The notes below the pieces were generated by a model that saw only the letters and a program-made list of their open reading frames with translations, did not search any database and had not been told where the DNA came from. Below, in pieces: positions 26,781-38,130 of a stretch of 64,000 nucleotides of DNA. Both the position numbers and the translations under genes were made by a program. Source of the stretch: Microbotryum silenes-acaulis (Eukaryota; Basidiomycota; Microbotryomycetes; Microbotryales; Microbotryaceae); the NCBI GenBank assembly GCA_003665825.1, contig QPFY01000016.1, positions 496,001 to 560,000 of the forward strand, written 5' to 3'. Numbering within the stretch: the first letter of the stretch is position 1; each line of letters opens with the position of its first letter.

Positions 26781-29630
26781 TCAAGCGTGAACGACTCCTT
26801 GCATCTCGTAGTCATCCGCATAACCCTCATCAATTTCCCCCTCGGCATCAATATCGCCCATCGTATCCGTACCCGCACCAAAGCCCAAAGCCGATCCTTC
26901 GCCCGTCCCAGCGTTGGGGAAATTATTCTTCCACGATGTGAACTTGTGCGCCGAGCGGTTCTTGACAGCCTTTTTCTTCTTCTTGCTCGCTCCTCGTCCA
27001 CCACCCGAGCCAGCCGTGGGTCCCGCAGGGGAGTCGGCGAACGAGGCTTCCGATCCGTACCAGTCGTTGAAGTCGGCATCGGTGGACCCAGTGATGGCGC
27101 GATCGCGAGGGGTTGCGAAGCTCGAGTACTGCGAATCGGGCTGCTCGTTCGACGAGGCGGGTGGGGCAAAGCTCGCAGATCGATACTTGGATCTTGGCTC
27201 CTTGCCGGCAGAGCCAGGGGTTAATCCGAGAAGAGCCGCGATCGCAGGAGCAGTGGTCGAGAGCTTGATCGATGTCCCTGAAGCTCGAGCCTTGCGACGG
27301 TAATTCGCAGCCGAGCTGTCTTCCTCGTCCGAAACCGCAGCCGAGTAGGAATGACGACCAAGGCCCGAGCTGACGCGAGGGGTGCCGACGTTGCTTTCGG
27401 AAGGGGTAGGTGATCCTTCATCTCCCGATCCAACGGGCCGGCCAGGGCGCTTGCGCTTGTCCGTCTTGAGCGGCTTCGGGTGTGTGCCCAAACGGAGCAT
27501 CTCGGCACCTCGGGCACCGTGGGCACCCGAGTGAGCGTAGTGGTACCGTAGACCATTCGCGCTGTGAAGGATGATCGTATCTCAGGAAAGATCGACTACG
27601 TAAAGGGAGAGCTGCGACTCACTTCTTGTAGGATCGGTCACAATCAGGGGACCAGCAGACGTGGGGCTTGGACTCGTCGAGTTCCATGGATCCGTCGGGC
27701 GCGACCGCCGCGGTGTGACATGTACCGTGGAGTGTGTGGTACTTAACACCATTGGCGTTCTTGAAGCGCTTGTCACATTCGGGGTTCGGGCACGCAAAAG
27801 GTTTGAGGGATGGCGGAGTCCAGTACGTTCCAGCGAGCGATCGTTCGCCGACGTCCGCCGCATTCGCAGGTGTCGGTCGAGAGCGAGCTGAATACGGAAG
27901 TTAGGAAATGTGTGAGCCTTCATCAGCAACTCGATGTCGCCCTTAGGAATCTGACTTAGAGAGAGTTGCTCACCAGCCCTGCCCCGACCTCGGCCACCTC
28001 TCGTTCCACCTCCACCACGCTGCCGGACCCCAAACTCCTCATCATCGCTATCCATCATGATCTCGCCATCGTCATCCCACATCTCCAAACCGTATCCACC
28101 AGGATTGTTCGGATCCCACCCGAGCCGTTGTCGCTTTGGGATAGGCTGTCCATACTCATCGTACTCCTGGGCATAGTACTCCTCGAGATACGCTCCTGCT
28201 CCGTCGTAATATTCTCCATGCTCGCCCGCAATCGTTCCGTCCGCAAGATCGGCCCACCGACCTGCGAGTTTCAACTTCTGTCCTCCCTCTGGTGATGGCC
28301 CTCCGATGAGCGGTGGGAGCGGAACAGGCGCGAGCACGGTTCCGTCCGGTCCGACCTGAGCAGCAGCCGGTATCGGCTCGTTGAAGTAGACCAAGCGAGG
28401 GGACGCGGCACGTTCGCGCTCGATTCCAGCGTTGGTGTTTGCCCTGCGTTGTAGGTATACTGGCTCACGACTGCCACTCTTGGGTGCGGCGACATCCGGC
28501 AGAGGTCGATCACGCGAGGGGGCTTTGCGCATCGGTCCACTTTCTCGGACGGGAGCTCGGTTCCCTGCTGGCGCTGCGGGCATCCGAGACGACGCAGCGA
28601 CGACGCGGTACGATACATCGGGGACAGGTTGGTTGTGAACCGGTAGCGAAGAGGCCACGCGAGCCGAGTAGGCTGGTTCGGCAGCGTAGTTCGGTCTCGA
28701 GCCGGCGCCGGCAGAATTCTGCTGCTTGATCATCGCCTGGGGTCGGATCGAGCTAGGCGTCAAGAGCTTGCCTTGTCCGTTGTAGTACGGAGAGGACGTA
28801 GCAGGAAAAGGAGCCAGGCCGCCATTTCGGTAATAGGGTCCATCTTGCATCGGACGAGAAGAGACGGGACGGGGTGGGGGCGCAGGGGCGCCCGGTCGTC
28901 GGAACGGTGGTGGTGGCGCCCTGGGAACGTAGACATAGTGCGGTCCTACGGTATCGAGAGACCTTATCAGTGATGTCAAATTTTCCGAAGAATGGAAAAA
29001 GGCATGAGTGCAAGCTCACCTTGGCGAGCGCGCTCGTTCTCGGTCTCGGGGTACGGTTGAGCCGGTCTTGGTGCTGGAAGATCCGGTAACGCCGACGCAC
29101 GTGAGGCCAGGTCTAGGGTCACGACGAGGTACAACATGCATCCACTTGAAAAGTCAGACTCACTCATGAAGCCAGTTTGGCTGGACGAACGAGGATGCAG
29201 CGGTGCGGGCACGAGTTTGACCTCGAGCGAGCGATTTTTCCTCAGATCGACCCCGAACGGTGCGAGCAGCGACGAAAATGACGGCTGACCCAAACCGGCC
29301 GAACGAGGTCGAACCGACGTGGATCTGTACCGTGTCGAAAGCGCGAGAAGCGGCGGTGTACCGGGGTGAGTGGGTGGCCAGGAGGTAGAGGATCCCAGCT
29401 CGCACTCACGTTGATGCCTTGTTGAGCAAAAAGTCCTCCGGTGCTGGTACGACCTCGATACCATCTTCGGACGTGCGCTCGTTCGAGACGGGATCGCCCG
29501 CAGAATCATAGCGCTCGAACGGGAGCAGCGGTCGAGACGGATCCGCCAACATCGCACTCACGCTCGGGGCGACGCCGGTGGCCAAGGCAGGGCTGCCAGC
29601 GGAGCCTGGGCGAGTCGCGAGGTCCGCCAT
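26781..29630 (-). CDS. Sfp1-like C2H2 zinc-finger transcription factor
   Basis: Six exons on the minus strand: 29630-29410, 29324-29164, 29073-29020, 28945-27974, 27887-27623 and 27561-26781, about 817 aa. Exon 5 carries C2H2 finger 1 (FACPNPECDKRFKNANGVKY then HTLH) and the start of finger 2 (CWSPDCDRSYKNANGLRYHY), which is completed in exon 6. Both fingers have the K-N-x-N-G-(L/V)-(K/R)-Y-H signature of Sfp1 and related regulators, which couple TOR/nutrient status to ribosome biogenesis in yeast. Upstream is a Pro-rich and acidic segment with an Arg-Gly run (GGGGTRGGRGRGRAG). The tail is Ser-rich with a basic patch KKKKKAVKNR. Start ATG 29630 gives a good N-terminus. Specific target genes cannot be inferred. 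Confidence 0.85.
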
Positions 29631-30154
29631 GCTGTTGCAACACGGTTCAGTAGCAACCGAGGAGGAGTCACAGGATGGGAATAAGGCCGAACCCAACGAG
29701 TGTCTTCGGTCAGCAAAGTGACCCGTGGCAGGCCGGTAGTGGAAGAAAAACAAGGAGCACAGGTGCGAGCAGATCAGCGCGCGCGCGAGAATTTTTGCAT
29801 GTCGAAATCTTCCGAAGCCTTGGGGCAGCACGTCGCCTCAGCCCTCCACAGCTCCACAGCCTGCCTGACGACGTGCTCGCCGCCGACTTTGTAGCTGCAG
29901 CGCCGTTTGCTGCCGTTTCGGGCTTTCTGATCTGCTTTGGTGCCCGTGTTGTAACATTGTACACTCCTTGCCAAAGGAGACTTTCCAGTCTGTTTTTCAT
30001 TGTGCTTAGGTCGTCGTGAACGGGTGACCTTTGCCTTTGCTTCGGCCTGAGCTGCAGTGCAGCCTTTTATTATAGAAGGAGAATCGGAACGATGATGACG
30101 GGGTAAACTTACAAACCCGTGCAGAAGGCTGCTCGGGGCCCCACCGGTACTGTC
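29631..30154. other. Upstream region of the Sfp1-like gene
   Basis: No gene was seen. It probably contains the promoter of the Sfp1-like gene and ends where similarity between repeat copies A and C begins, near 30155. Confidence 0.5.
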
Positions 30155-31601
30155 TACGACAAAAAATAACTATGGACAAAAAGAAACGCGCGCCTATTGC
30201 TTCCGCCAGGTCTGAACAAAACAAAACAAAACAAAAACCACAAATGTCCCAGACGCGTGAGCCGGGGGATGGGATGCCTGGTCAACGCCCGGCCGAGCCT
30301 CACAGAGACCTTTGAGCGATCATCGAGCTTAAAGAGTCAGAGTACTCACTGTAAAAGATTCCCTGCACGATCCACCCAGTATTCAAAGAAGGTCGAGAGA
30401 TGACCTGATGAGGAACAACAGAGTAATGCAAAGAGTCAGCACGATGAATCATGGTGATGCATGATGATGGAGCGAGCCTGGTCGAGTCCGAGTCCGAGGC
30501 CGAGGCCGAGGGAGTGAACCCCCCTGTGCGACCGACCGACGAGCGAGAGGTGAACGTCGCACGAGCTGACTCACCATACTTCGACATCTTGTGAGCTTCA
30601 CCGGCAATGAACCCCCTCCAATCCTGACATCCACAACAGACACCCCACAACCCATCACTCCCTCTCCCATGTCTGTAGCACAAGTCCGAGAGTGGCAAAC
30701 GGGTCAGTCGCCGCGGCTCGGAAGGCTGAATCAAGGTCGAGCACCCACCTTCCCCCAACACGTCCAGGTCCCCCGTTCAACAGTCGGATTGCGTTTCGAA
30801 CAAGCCTCCTCACCAGCTCGGAACAGGTCCATGCTTGGAGGAGGGGCGAAATCAATCTAGTGCAGATGAGCAAACATATGGTAGTGTCAGTTCATCAGGA
30901 TTGCCCACGTCGCAAGGTGAGCGCCGCCAGGTCAAGTTGACCTCCTCTTGGGCGACCGCCTCCCGACCGTGCGACCGCACGCAGCAACGTCGCACGACAA
31001 GCCGACTCACCGTCACGGAGCAGTAGGTCGAAAGTGCGTGGTCGAACATGATGTCCTCAGGAACGAAGATGAAAGCCCTTCATGGGGCTGTGGAAGGTGA
31101 GGATGATCATGAGGGGTGGTGCGAGTCAGCACGAGTCCGAAAGTCACGGCCGTCCCACCCGAACGACAACGATCGAGCAAGCAAGGGGTGAAGTGGTGAT
31201 AAGGGAAGTACTCACGGATCGGGTGGGATACGGTGTGGTTAAACCTCCACGCTGGTCGAGGTGTGCCGGACTCGAATGAGGCGCAGCTCGCCACGTTTGC
31301 TAGGCCCACGTTGCAGAGCCAATGCCGATGAAGAGAAAAGAAGGAGCGAGAGAGAGGTGGGCGAGGTCATCGCTGACTTTTGAGGGCTGGGGTTGGGGAC
31401 AAGCGCGCGCCTCCGAGCTCGCTTGAGTTTGAGCCATGAGTTATATCGATGACACCACCTCGCTTCCGATCTTCTCCACCCGTGCCAAGCGCCGAGCGCC
31501 GAATGCCGCGGCCGAGCTGAAGCTAAATCGGCGGACAGGGGCGCGATTACCCCACATCGACCTCAACGATCCACCTCTCGGAAAACACCGAATACTTTGT
31601 C
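30155..31601 (-). repeat. Repeat copy A of an unknown, apparently gene-derived family
   Basis: The segment 30511-31601 recurs in inverted orientation at 62910-64000 (copy B; position x pairs with 94511-x), with only two mismatches noticed in 1,091 bp. A diverged copy C in the same orientation as A lies at about 60910-62030; A and C share a left edge near the words ACTATGGACAA and TGCCAGGTCTG. Read on the minus strand, A shows exon-like blocks bounded by GTGAGT donors: peptides such as FVPEDIMFDHALSTYCSVT, CQDWRGFIAGEAHKMSKY and RPSLNTGWIVQGIFY. In-frame stops occur elsewhere, so this copy looks decayed or is read through an intron pattern I could not resolve. No terminal inverted repeats or target duplications were found. 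The protein family was not recognised. Confidence 0.8.
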
Positions 31602-32076
31602 CGAGCAGATAATTATGGAGCTGCGGAGTTCGGCGGAGACACGGCGCTGGCGCCGGCAAACAAAAGTCATCAATCACGCCGAAGTGCTCAGGCGCCAGCT
31701 AAGCCCGTCACCACCATTACTCGAGTTGATGAGGTGCTTTTGTGTGCCCCGAAGACTTCGAAATTTAATTGCGAAACGTGCTCAGTAGTGAGCAGCCTGA
31801 TCGACTCGAGTTCAGGCCCTTGGGCCCTGACTTGGATTTCATGTATAAGGGAGCTGGCGCGCGCGCCTCGCGCGGCGCGCGTGTGCTCAACCGTGCTCGC
31901 TGGCCGACTTGCTAGCTCTGTTCGTCACTCTTTCGTCAGAGTCGCATACTCCCCACTACTTCCTTCTTGGTGCCCTTCTTGCATCTTTTGTCTGGACTCT
32001 TGGTTTTTCCCGTCTCTTTATTCGCGTTCTCGCGTCCCCTGTTAGCTGCTGTCGTCACAGCCGTCCGCCGCGTGTG
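31602..32076. other. Upstream region of CDT1
   Basis: Sequence here is unique to this copy flank. It has an alternating CG-rich stretch (about 31857-31880) and a long pyrimidine-rich tract (about 31945-32040) just before the start codon, as expected for a yeast promoter. A TATAAGG-like word occurs near 31843. No gene was seen. Confidence 0.5.
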
Positions 32077-34594
32077 ATGTCACGTCGTGCCGGCTCGACT
32101 TGGTGCTCGTCGCCGTCCTCGTCGTCCTCAGCAGCGACCCCGTCCACACCAGCTTCAGCCTCGCGCATCACACCTCGTGAAGCCGGATTGTCTTCTTCGC
32201 CGAGCAGGTCGAGTGGTACCAAGCGTCGTGGGCTACAGTGAGTTCTTCCTCGCACCCATTACGGCACCTCGGGGCGAGCTCTCCGAAGCTCAAGTGTGAG
32301 ACGATCACGTCGAGTACCGCAGCGTACCGCACTCAATACACTTCCCGACCCTTGTTTCGGAATATACACTGACATTTTGGCTACATGTGACTGGACAGAC
32401 GTGCATCGACACCTCCGACTTCTTCCCCTTCGTCGGTCCTGAACGGAGCCGCCTCCCCCCACTCGTCACCGACCATCGCCGTCAAGTTCGCGGGCAAGAT
32501 CTTCCGTACCCTCGACACCAAGCTACAGGGCGTAGAATATTCGAGCGAAGCCAACTTTCTGGGCGAACCGGACGAGCAAGTCGGCGACCTCGAACGCGAA
32601 CGGGCTGACGAACGGCGGAGGCGACTCGAGCGAGCGATGCTCGTCGAAGCTCCCGAGATGACGGACAAGAGACGACGCGGCACTCTGGACCCGCTCAAAG
32701 ATACCGAACCATCGAAGCGGGTTCGGACATTGCTCAGTCGTCACGAGTCGCTGTCCTCACTCTCTGCTTCGTCCCCGACGACATCTCCCGTCAAGGCCGA
32801 GACACCGACAAGACGACGACCAGGTCGAAGTCGACACGAGGCCGCGCGAACACCGTCTCCTCCACCAGCGCCCTTCTTGGCACGGACGCTACCCATATCC
32901 TCTGCCGCACTAAGCCAGACCTTTGCCCTCGAAACATCGTTGTCAAAAAAGAGCTCGCTTCCTCCAGCACTCGCCGACCTCGTCGCATTGCATGCCGCAC
33001 TCGAGGGCGCCTTGATCATGCACCTCGGCACGTCAGGGTGGGCAGTCGCATCATCAGCAGTGACGGAGCACCATTCGGATGGTAGCTCGACAATACGTAT
33101 TCCTAACTTGATTGATCTCGATGATCTGACCAAGATGCTGCAGAGCGGGGCACGGCGGTTCGGGCAGCGTGAGCTTGCTCGGCTAGTCTGGGCGTGGCAG
33201 GGGTGTGACATGTCGGAGGCATCGAGCAGTGACGGCGAAGTGAGCGATGATGAGCTCATGATCGAGCACCGCCGAGAAGGCGAGGCCGGTGGACTAGGCT
33301 TCATCGTCTCCAAGACACGCGTTGGACGAGCAGGCAAAATTGAGAACACGTACGGCGTCGGCATTTCGGTCTCGCTCAAGTCGAACCCTCAGCTGCCCAA
33401 GTTCGAGCTCTTGCCTCCGACGTCGCCCTCCCAGCGCTCCAACAAGGCCGCCGAGGCTCCTCCGAGTCCTAGTAGTCTGGGTCGAGGTCGCGACGGGATG
33501 AGCGTCGTTGCTCTTTGGACACAGGGCAAGAACGCTCGAAGGACAGAGCTCGAAAGACGCCTCCGCGCGTGGGGCAAGCGATGCTCTCGAGCCGAGCAGG
33601 TGCGGATTGGCCCCATCTACAACCCTTCGTTGCCACCTTTCCCATCTGAACTCCCTGAGATCCCACGAGCGACCCTCCCCTCGCTTGAAGCAGCAGCGAT
33701 CGCCGTCCCTGGCACATTGTCGCCGAGTCCGAAGAAACCGCGCGCACCTGTGAACGACGTCTTTGGCCCCGCCGTACCTATTGCGGGCCCGAATCGCTCG
33801 GTTCTGATGCTGCTCGAAGGATCGGTGGTCAAACATCCTCCGTCGGCCGCCAAGGTCAAGGCGAGCGAGAGGAACCGAATGATGCGCGAGAGGGTCAGTC
33901 ACCTGCGACAGCAATCTGGACAGACATGTACGCTGACATCTGACCTTTGTTATTCATCCGCAGCTTGCTGCGAAACACGCCGAGTCCTTGCTGCCCTCGA
34001 CGAATCAGGCTTTTCTGTCCTCGATCGCCGAAGCCGCGTCACCGTCCAAGAGTCTCAAGCGACAACGCAAGGGTGAAGCTGAGGAAGCATGGTCGGTCGA
34101 GAAGGATATTTATAAACGCAATGCCATCATCAGTCGACTGGGTAACATCGCTGACGTGGTCGCCATGTTCTCCAAGTGAGTCGGCTACTAGGTTTAGTCC
34201 TCGCGACTTTGGGTCGTCTTACTGACCGGTCTGAGGATCCGCTTTGTAGCAAATGCGGTGGTCGACCGAGTTTGGTCTATGATATTGCCTTGGCCGTTGC
34301 GAACAGTCCCCTGGTCAAGATCGGAGAAGGTGCGTCGCTGCTCCCCCACAACCCCTCACTCGTCAAATTTCTTTTACGAATGCTGACTTTATGCCGACCC
34401 CAATTCCCACAGACGAGGCGATGGAATCCTTGCACATGCTCTGCAACCTCTTCCCCGACTTTTCGACCATCAAAGCCGTCGATCGACAGGACTGGTTGTA
34501 CGTCAAACGCGAGGCCCGCCCGACGGTCGTCAAAGCGCGGGTGGCCGAAGAGTTGGAAGCGGTTCGGAGAAGGGGTGGTAGTAACTTGGCGTGA
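32077..34594 (+). CDS. CDT1: Cdt1-like DNA replication licensing factor
   Basis: Five exons: 32077-32237, 32399-33893, 33964-34175, 34250-34329 and 34413-34594, about 709 aa. The middle winged-helix region (LVALHAALEGALIMHLGTSG, then RIPNLIDLDDLTKML, then YGVGISV) matches the Cdt1 domain that binds geminin in animals. The C-terminal winged helix, which binds MCM, reads SRLGNIADVVAMF, LVYDIALAVANSPLVKIGE and MESLHMLCNLFPDF. Cdt1 loads MCM2-7 onto origins together with ORC and Cdc6. The N-terminal 150 residues are basic and Ser-rich, with many S/T-P sites that suit CDK control. The donor after exon 2 is GTCAGT. Start ATG 32077 is the first in frame. The junction CA|ACGT restores the frame into exon 2. 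Confidence 0.86.
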
Positions 34595-35137
34595 TACATA
34601 TACTCGTGTTTACAGTTAATTACTTGGAATTCGTTCGTTGTTGCAAAACAGTCTTGGTAACATACGAATCGAAGAAGATCGGCCGCGATCGATACGGCAG
34701 CCGCGGGATTGGTGCAGGCGCGTAGGCCGGTGCGGCCGCCGCCGCCGCGTCGCGCCCGCCCGGAAACTGGTTCCCGATGCTGGCTCACCTGCACGATGAG
34801 CGGCAGCTGAATCGAAGGCCGCCGGGGAGTTGGTAACCTTTTTAAAAGTTACCGCCCAATTTGGAGAGTGTGCCGTGATCTCGGCAGCGTTTCGTACGGC
34901 TTCGAAGCTTAGGCCTAGTTGCAAGGAAAAAGAACCTCCTCTCGGGCTCGCGTCAAAGTTGTAGCGGACCGCGGATCTCGCATCCGAGCTGCCCCTAGCG
35001 CCACGCCGAGCCGAACCCCACTTTTGGCCCCCGCTCTCCCCGATCACTCCCTTGCTCTTCTCACTCTCTCCCTCCTCCCTCGCGCTTTCGGTTCCCCGCC
35101 TTGCTCCCCTCAAGTCACATCAACCCACACTCTCATC
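34595..35137. other. Intergenic region upstream of the P450 gene
   Basis: It holds the CDT1 3' end and the P450 promoter. At 34832-34853 there is a near-palindrome, GGTAAC ... GTTACC around T5A4, about 285 bp before the P450 start. No gene was seen. Confidence 0.5.
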
Positions 35138-37760
35138 ATGGACTCGTTCCAAAAGTACTTCGACGAGAACACACTCCAAGTGCTCGCCTTGGCCCCCTTG
35201 GTGCTCGTCGCTCTTGTCTACGCGATCCCCTTTCTGACCGTCCACGCAAGTCTAGCCAAGTACCCCGGCCCGGTCCTCGCCAAGTTCTCGAGGTTATGGC
35301 TGGCGATCAAGTCGAGGTTCGGCGTAAGGAGTTTGTCCGTACATGAGTTGCATATGAAGCATGGCAAGTTCGTTAGGATCGGCCCGAATGAGTGAGTTGC
35401 TCCCTTGACTTTTTTTTTCTTCCTTACCGGAAAGGGTTCGTTTCTTACACGATTTGCGAGTACGCGACACCTCTTCGACCTGCCTCTATGTCGAGATGGC
35501 CGAGATGGCCCCCCAAGTACCGTGATCGTCCTGTCGAGACGCTAGGCTTCGGCGCCCGATTTTCCCCTTTTCGAAAGCGGGGACGGCCGTGGGCCGCGAC
35601 GGCACTCCATCGTCATCAGCCCTCACCCACCCCTCCCCGCTGACACTTTGACCGGTAACGCTGACGCCGTCGGTGCTCCTCACCCCTGCACTTGCTTACA
35701 GAGTCTCGATTGCCGACCCCGCGGCACTCCCCATCGTCTACGGCCATGGCACTGGATCCCTCAAGACTGACTTTTACTCCGTGAGTGTTTGTGATCCGCG
35801 CCGTCTCCTCCATAAACCGTTTCGACGAAGCTGGCCCTGAGACCAAAGGAGCCCGCCGCCCCGACGGCATGCCGTGCGGGCGCACGAGTACCGATTTGAC
35901 GGACCGGGATTATTCAATCCGACTCGTCGTGTCACGTGTCTGGAGCAGCAGCGTACGTTCGATCGAGATCGGCTTGGCTGACACGCTTGCTCACTCGTAC
36001 AGGCTTTCGTCGCTGTCCGAACCGGTCTCTTCAACACCCGTGATCGACAGGAGCACACTCGCAAGCGCAAGGTGAGACCCTTTGATGATCGAGCTCATTT
36101 TCACAGAATGCTTTTCCACTTTTCACCCAGCTGACTTTTCGGCAACCTCACATCTCTCATAGATCGTCGCCCACACCTTCAGTCACAAAAGCGTCCAAGA
36201 GTTCGAGCCTTACATCGCCGAGACCGTTCGTCTCTTGCTCAAAAAGTGGGACGAGCTGTGCGACAGGGCCAAGAATGGAGCGAGTGGAGGCGCCCTCAAG
36301 GGCTACGCCGTGTATGTTGGCTTGGTTACTGCGAGTCAGAGATATATGCCTGACTAATCGAGACGGAACAACCCGCCAGAATCGAGACCCTTGACTGGTA
36401 CAACGCTCTTGCCTTTGAGTGAGTTGTTATCGGGAAGAGTTCGACAATACCAGTGCTGACCAAACCCTACGAACACTGTCTACCTCAGCACCATCGGCGA
36501 CCTCGCTTTCGGCTCACCCTTTGGCATGCTCGAACGAGATGCCGCCGATATCGTCGCCATCACCCGCGAGGACGGCAGCGTCTTCCATGCCCCCGCCGTC
36601 AAGATCCTCAATGAGCGCGGTGAATTCTCGGCGACGCAAGGTGCTCTCCCTCCGTTCATCCGTCCCTACACCAAGTACTTTGACCCTTGGTTCGCACGAG
36701 GTCTCGCATCCGTTAACAACCTCAGCGGTGTAAGTAACTCTTTACTTGAGGCAAGATTTGTATCGACATCAAGCTCAAACGATGTTACCTACAGATCGCT
36801 CGCCACCGCGTCGGAAAGCGCCTCGAGGAAGGCAGTGGTGATCGCAAAGACATTCTCGCGCACTTGTTGGCTGCTCGAGATGGTGAAGGCAAGAAGATGC
36901 CCCGTGATGAACTGACAGCAGAAGGTGAGCACACAGTTGTTGTCCCGCCTACATGTTTAACGGTCCGCATGCTAAAGCTTTCATTCCACTCGCAGCTCTG
37001 ACTCAACTCATTGCCGGCTCGGACACGACCTCGAACTCATCCTGCGCTATCATGTACTACATCGTCAAGAACCCCCGCGTCCACAAGAAGCTGCAAGCCG
37101 AACTTGATGAGGCGTTCGGTGCGCGCGGCATGGATGGTGTTTTGGACTATGCCGATGTCAAGGCGCTTCCGTACTTGCAGGCTTGCATCAACGAGGCGCT
37201 TCGAAGGCATTCGACGTCTGGAATGGGTCTTCGTGAGTTTGCGTTCTTCGTGATTGACCTTGTTGGGTTGCAAGATGCTAACCTGCCAGGTCCCTCTCAT
37301 TAGCTCGTCTCATGACGCAAGAGACCGAAGTGTGCGGCGAAGTTTTCAAAGCTGGCACAATCCTCTCGGTCCCCTCGTACACGATCCACCACCTCAACGA
37401 AGTCTGGGGCGACCCATGGGAGTATCGCCCCGAGCGATGGCTCGAGCAAGGCGGCAAGGACCTCGAGACCAAGTGCCTCAACATTTTCTCCTTTGGTCCA
37501 AGGTCGTGCGTTGGCAGGAACGTGGCAATGATGGAGTTGTTGATTTTTGTTGCGACGTTCGTCTACCGATATGATTTCAAGCTCGCTGAGGGGGAGAACC
37601 AGCAGCTGGAAGTTGCCGAGGGCTTCTTGAGGAAGGTGAGTTAGGACAGCACATCAGAACCCTAATATCCACGAGCATAAATCTTACTCGTGCGATTCTT
37701 TTCCTTCAGCCTTTGGGATGCAAGATGGGTATCAAGCGTCGAACAGTCGAGGAAATTTGA
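35138..37760 (+). CDS. Cytochrome P450, CYP53-like (benzoate 4-monooxygenase)
   Basis: Ten exons: 35138-35391, 35702-35780, 36003-36071, 36163-36311, 36380-36418, 36489-36729, 36795-36924, 36996-37232, 37304-37635 and 37710-37760, about 526 aa. A hydrophobic N-terminal anchor (about residues 14-33) places it in the ER membrane. P450 hallmarks are AGSDTTS in helix I, EALR in helix K, PERW, and the heme-binding FGPRSCVGRN. Long stretches such as VYGHGTGSLKTDFY, RTGLFNTRDRQEHTRKRK and IGDLAFGSPFGML are typical of CYP53. CYP53 enzymes hydroxylate benzoate at the para position, feeding the beta-ketoadipate pathway and detoxifying phenolics. The 51-nt last exon is present again, diverged, at 40392-40442 beyond the next gene. 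Confidence 0.9.
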
Positions 37761-38130
37761 GGAGGTGAGAATGAACAAAAGGGAATGACGGATCCGAAGT
37801 GTTACCGCTAGACACCAGTGTACGATTTCGTTGCTTTCTTTTCTCCTCTGTCTGGGTTTTGTGTAGTTTGATGCAGGAAGATTGTCCAATCACGAATCTG
37901 TTATAACTTGATTTGGGTGGATCGGCTGGGCCGGGCAGCGGATGAGTGGTGCGCCTCACTCTGACATGGCTGCGGATGACCGAGGGCGGCCGGCTGCTCC
38001 ACCGAAGCCCGGCCGAGGTACCATCTCCGCGTCGGGGGAAGTGACTGGGAATTGCGAGCGCCGTCGGACTGGATCCTTCTCAGTCTCTTGTGATCACTTT
38101 CGCTCCATCCTCGCAACTCGATTCTAAGCA

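Noticed and set aside
26604..27303. Plus-strand frames opposite the zinc-finger gene's last exon
   Set aside because: Shadow frames of the Sfp1-like coding exon.
30155..31601. Copy A as a DNA transposon with terminal inverted repeats
   Set aside because: No inverted termini or target duplication could be found at either edge; left only as an unclassified repeat.
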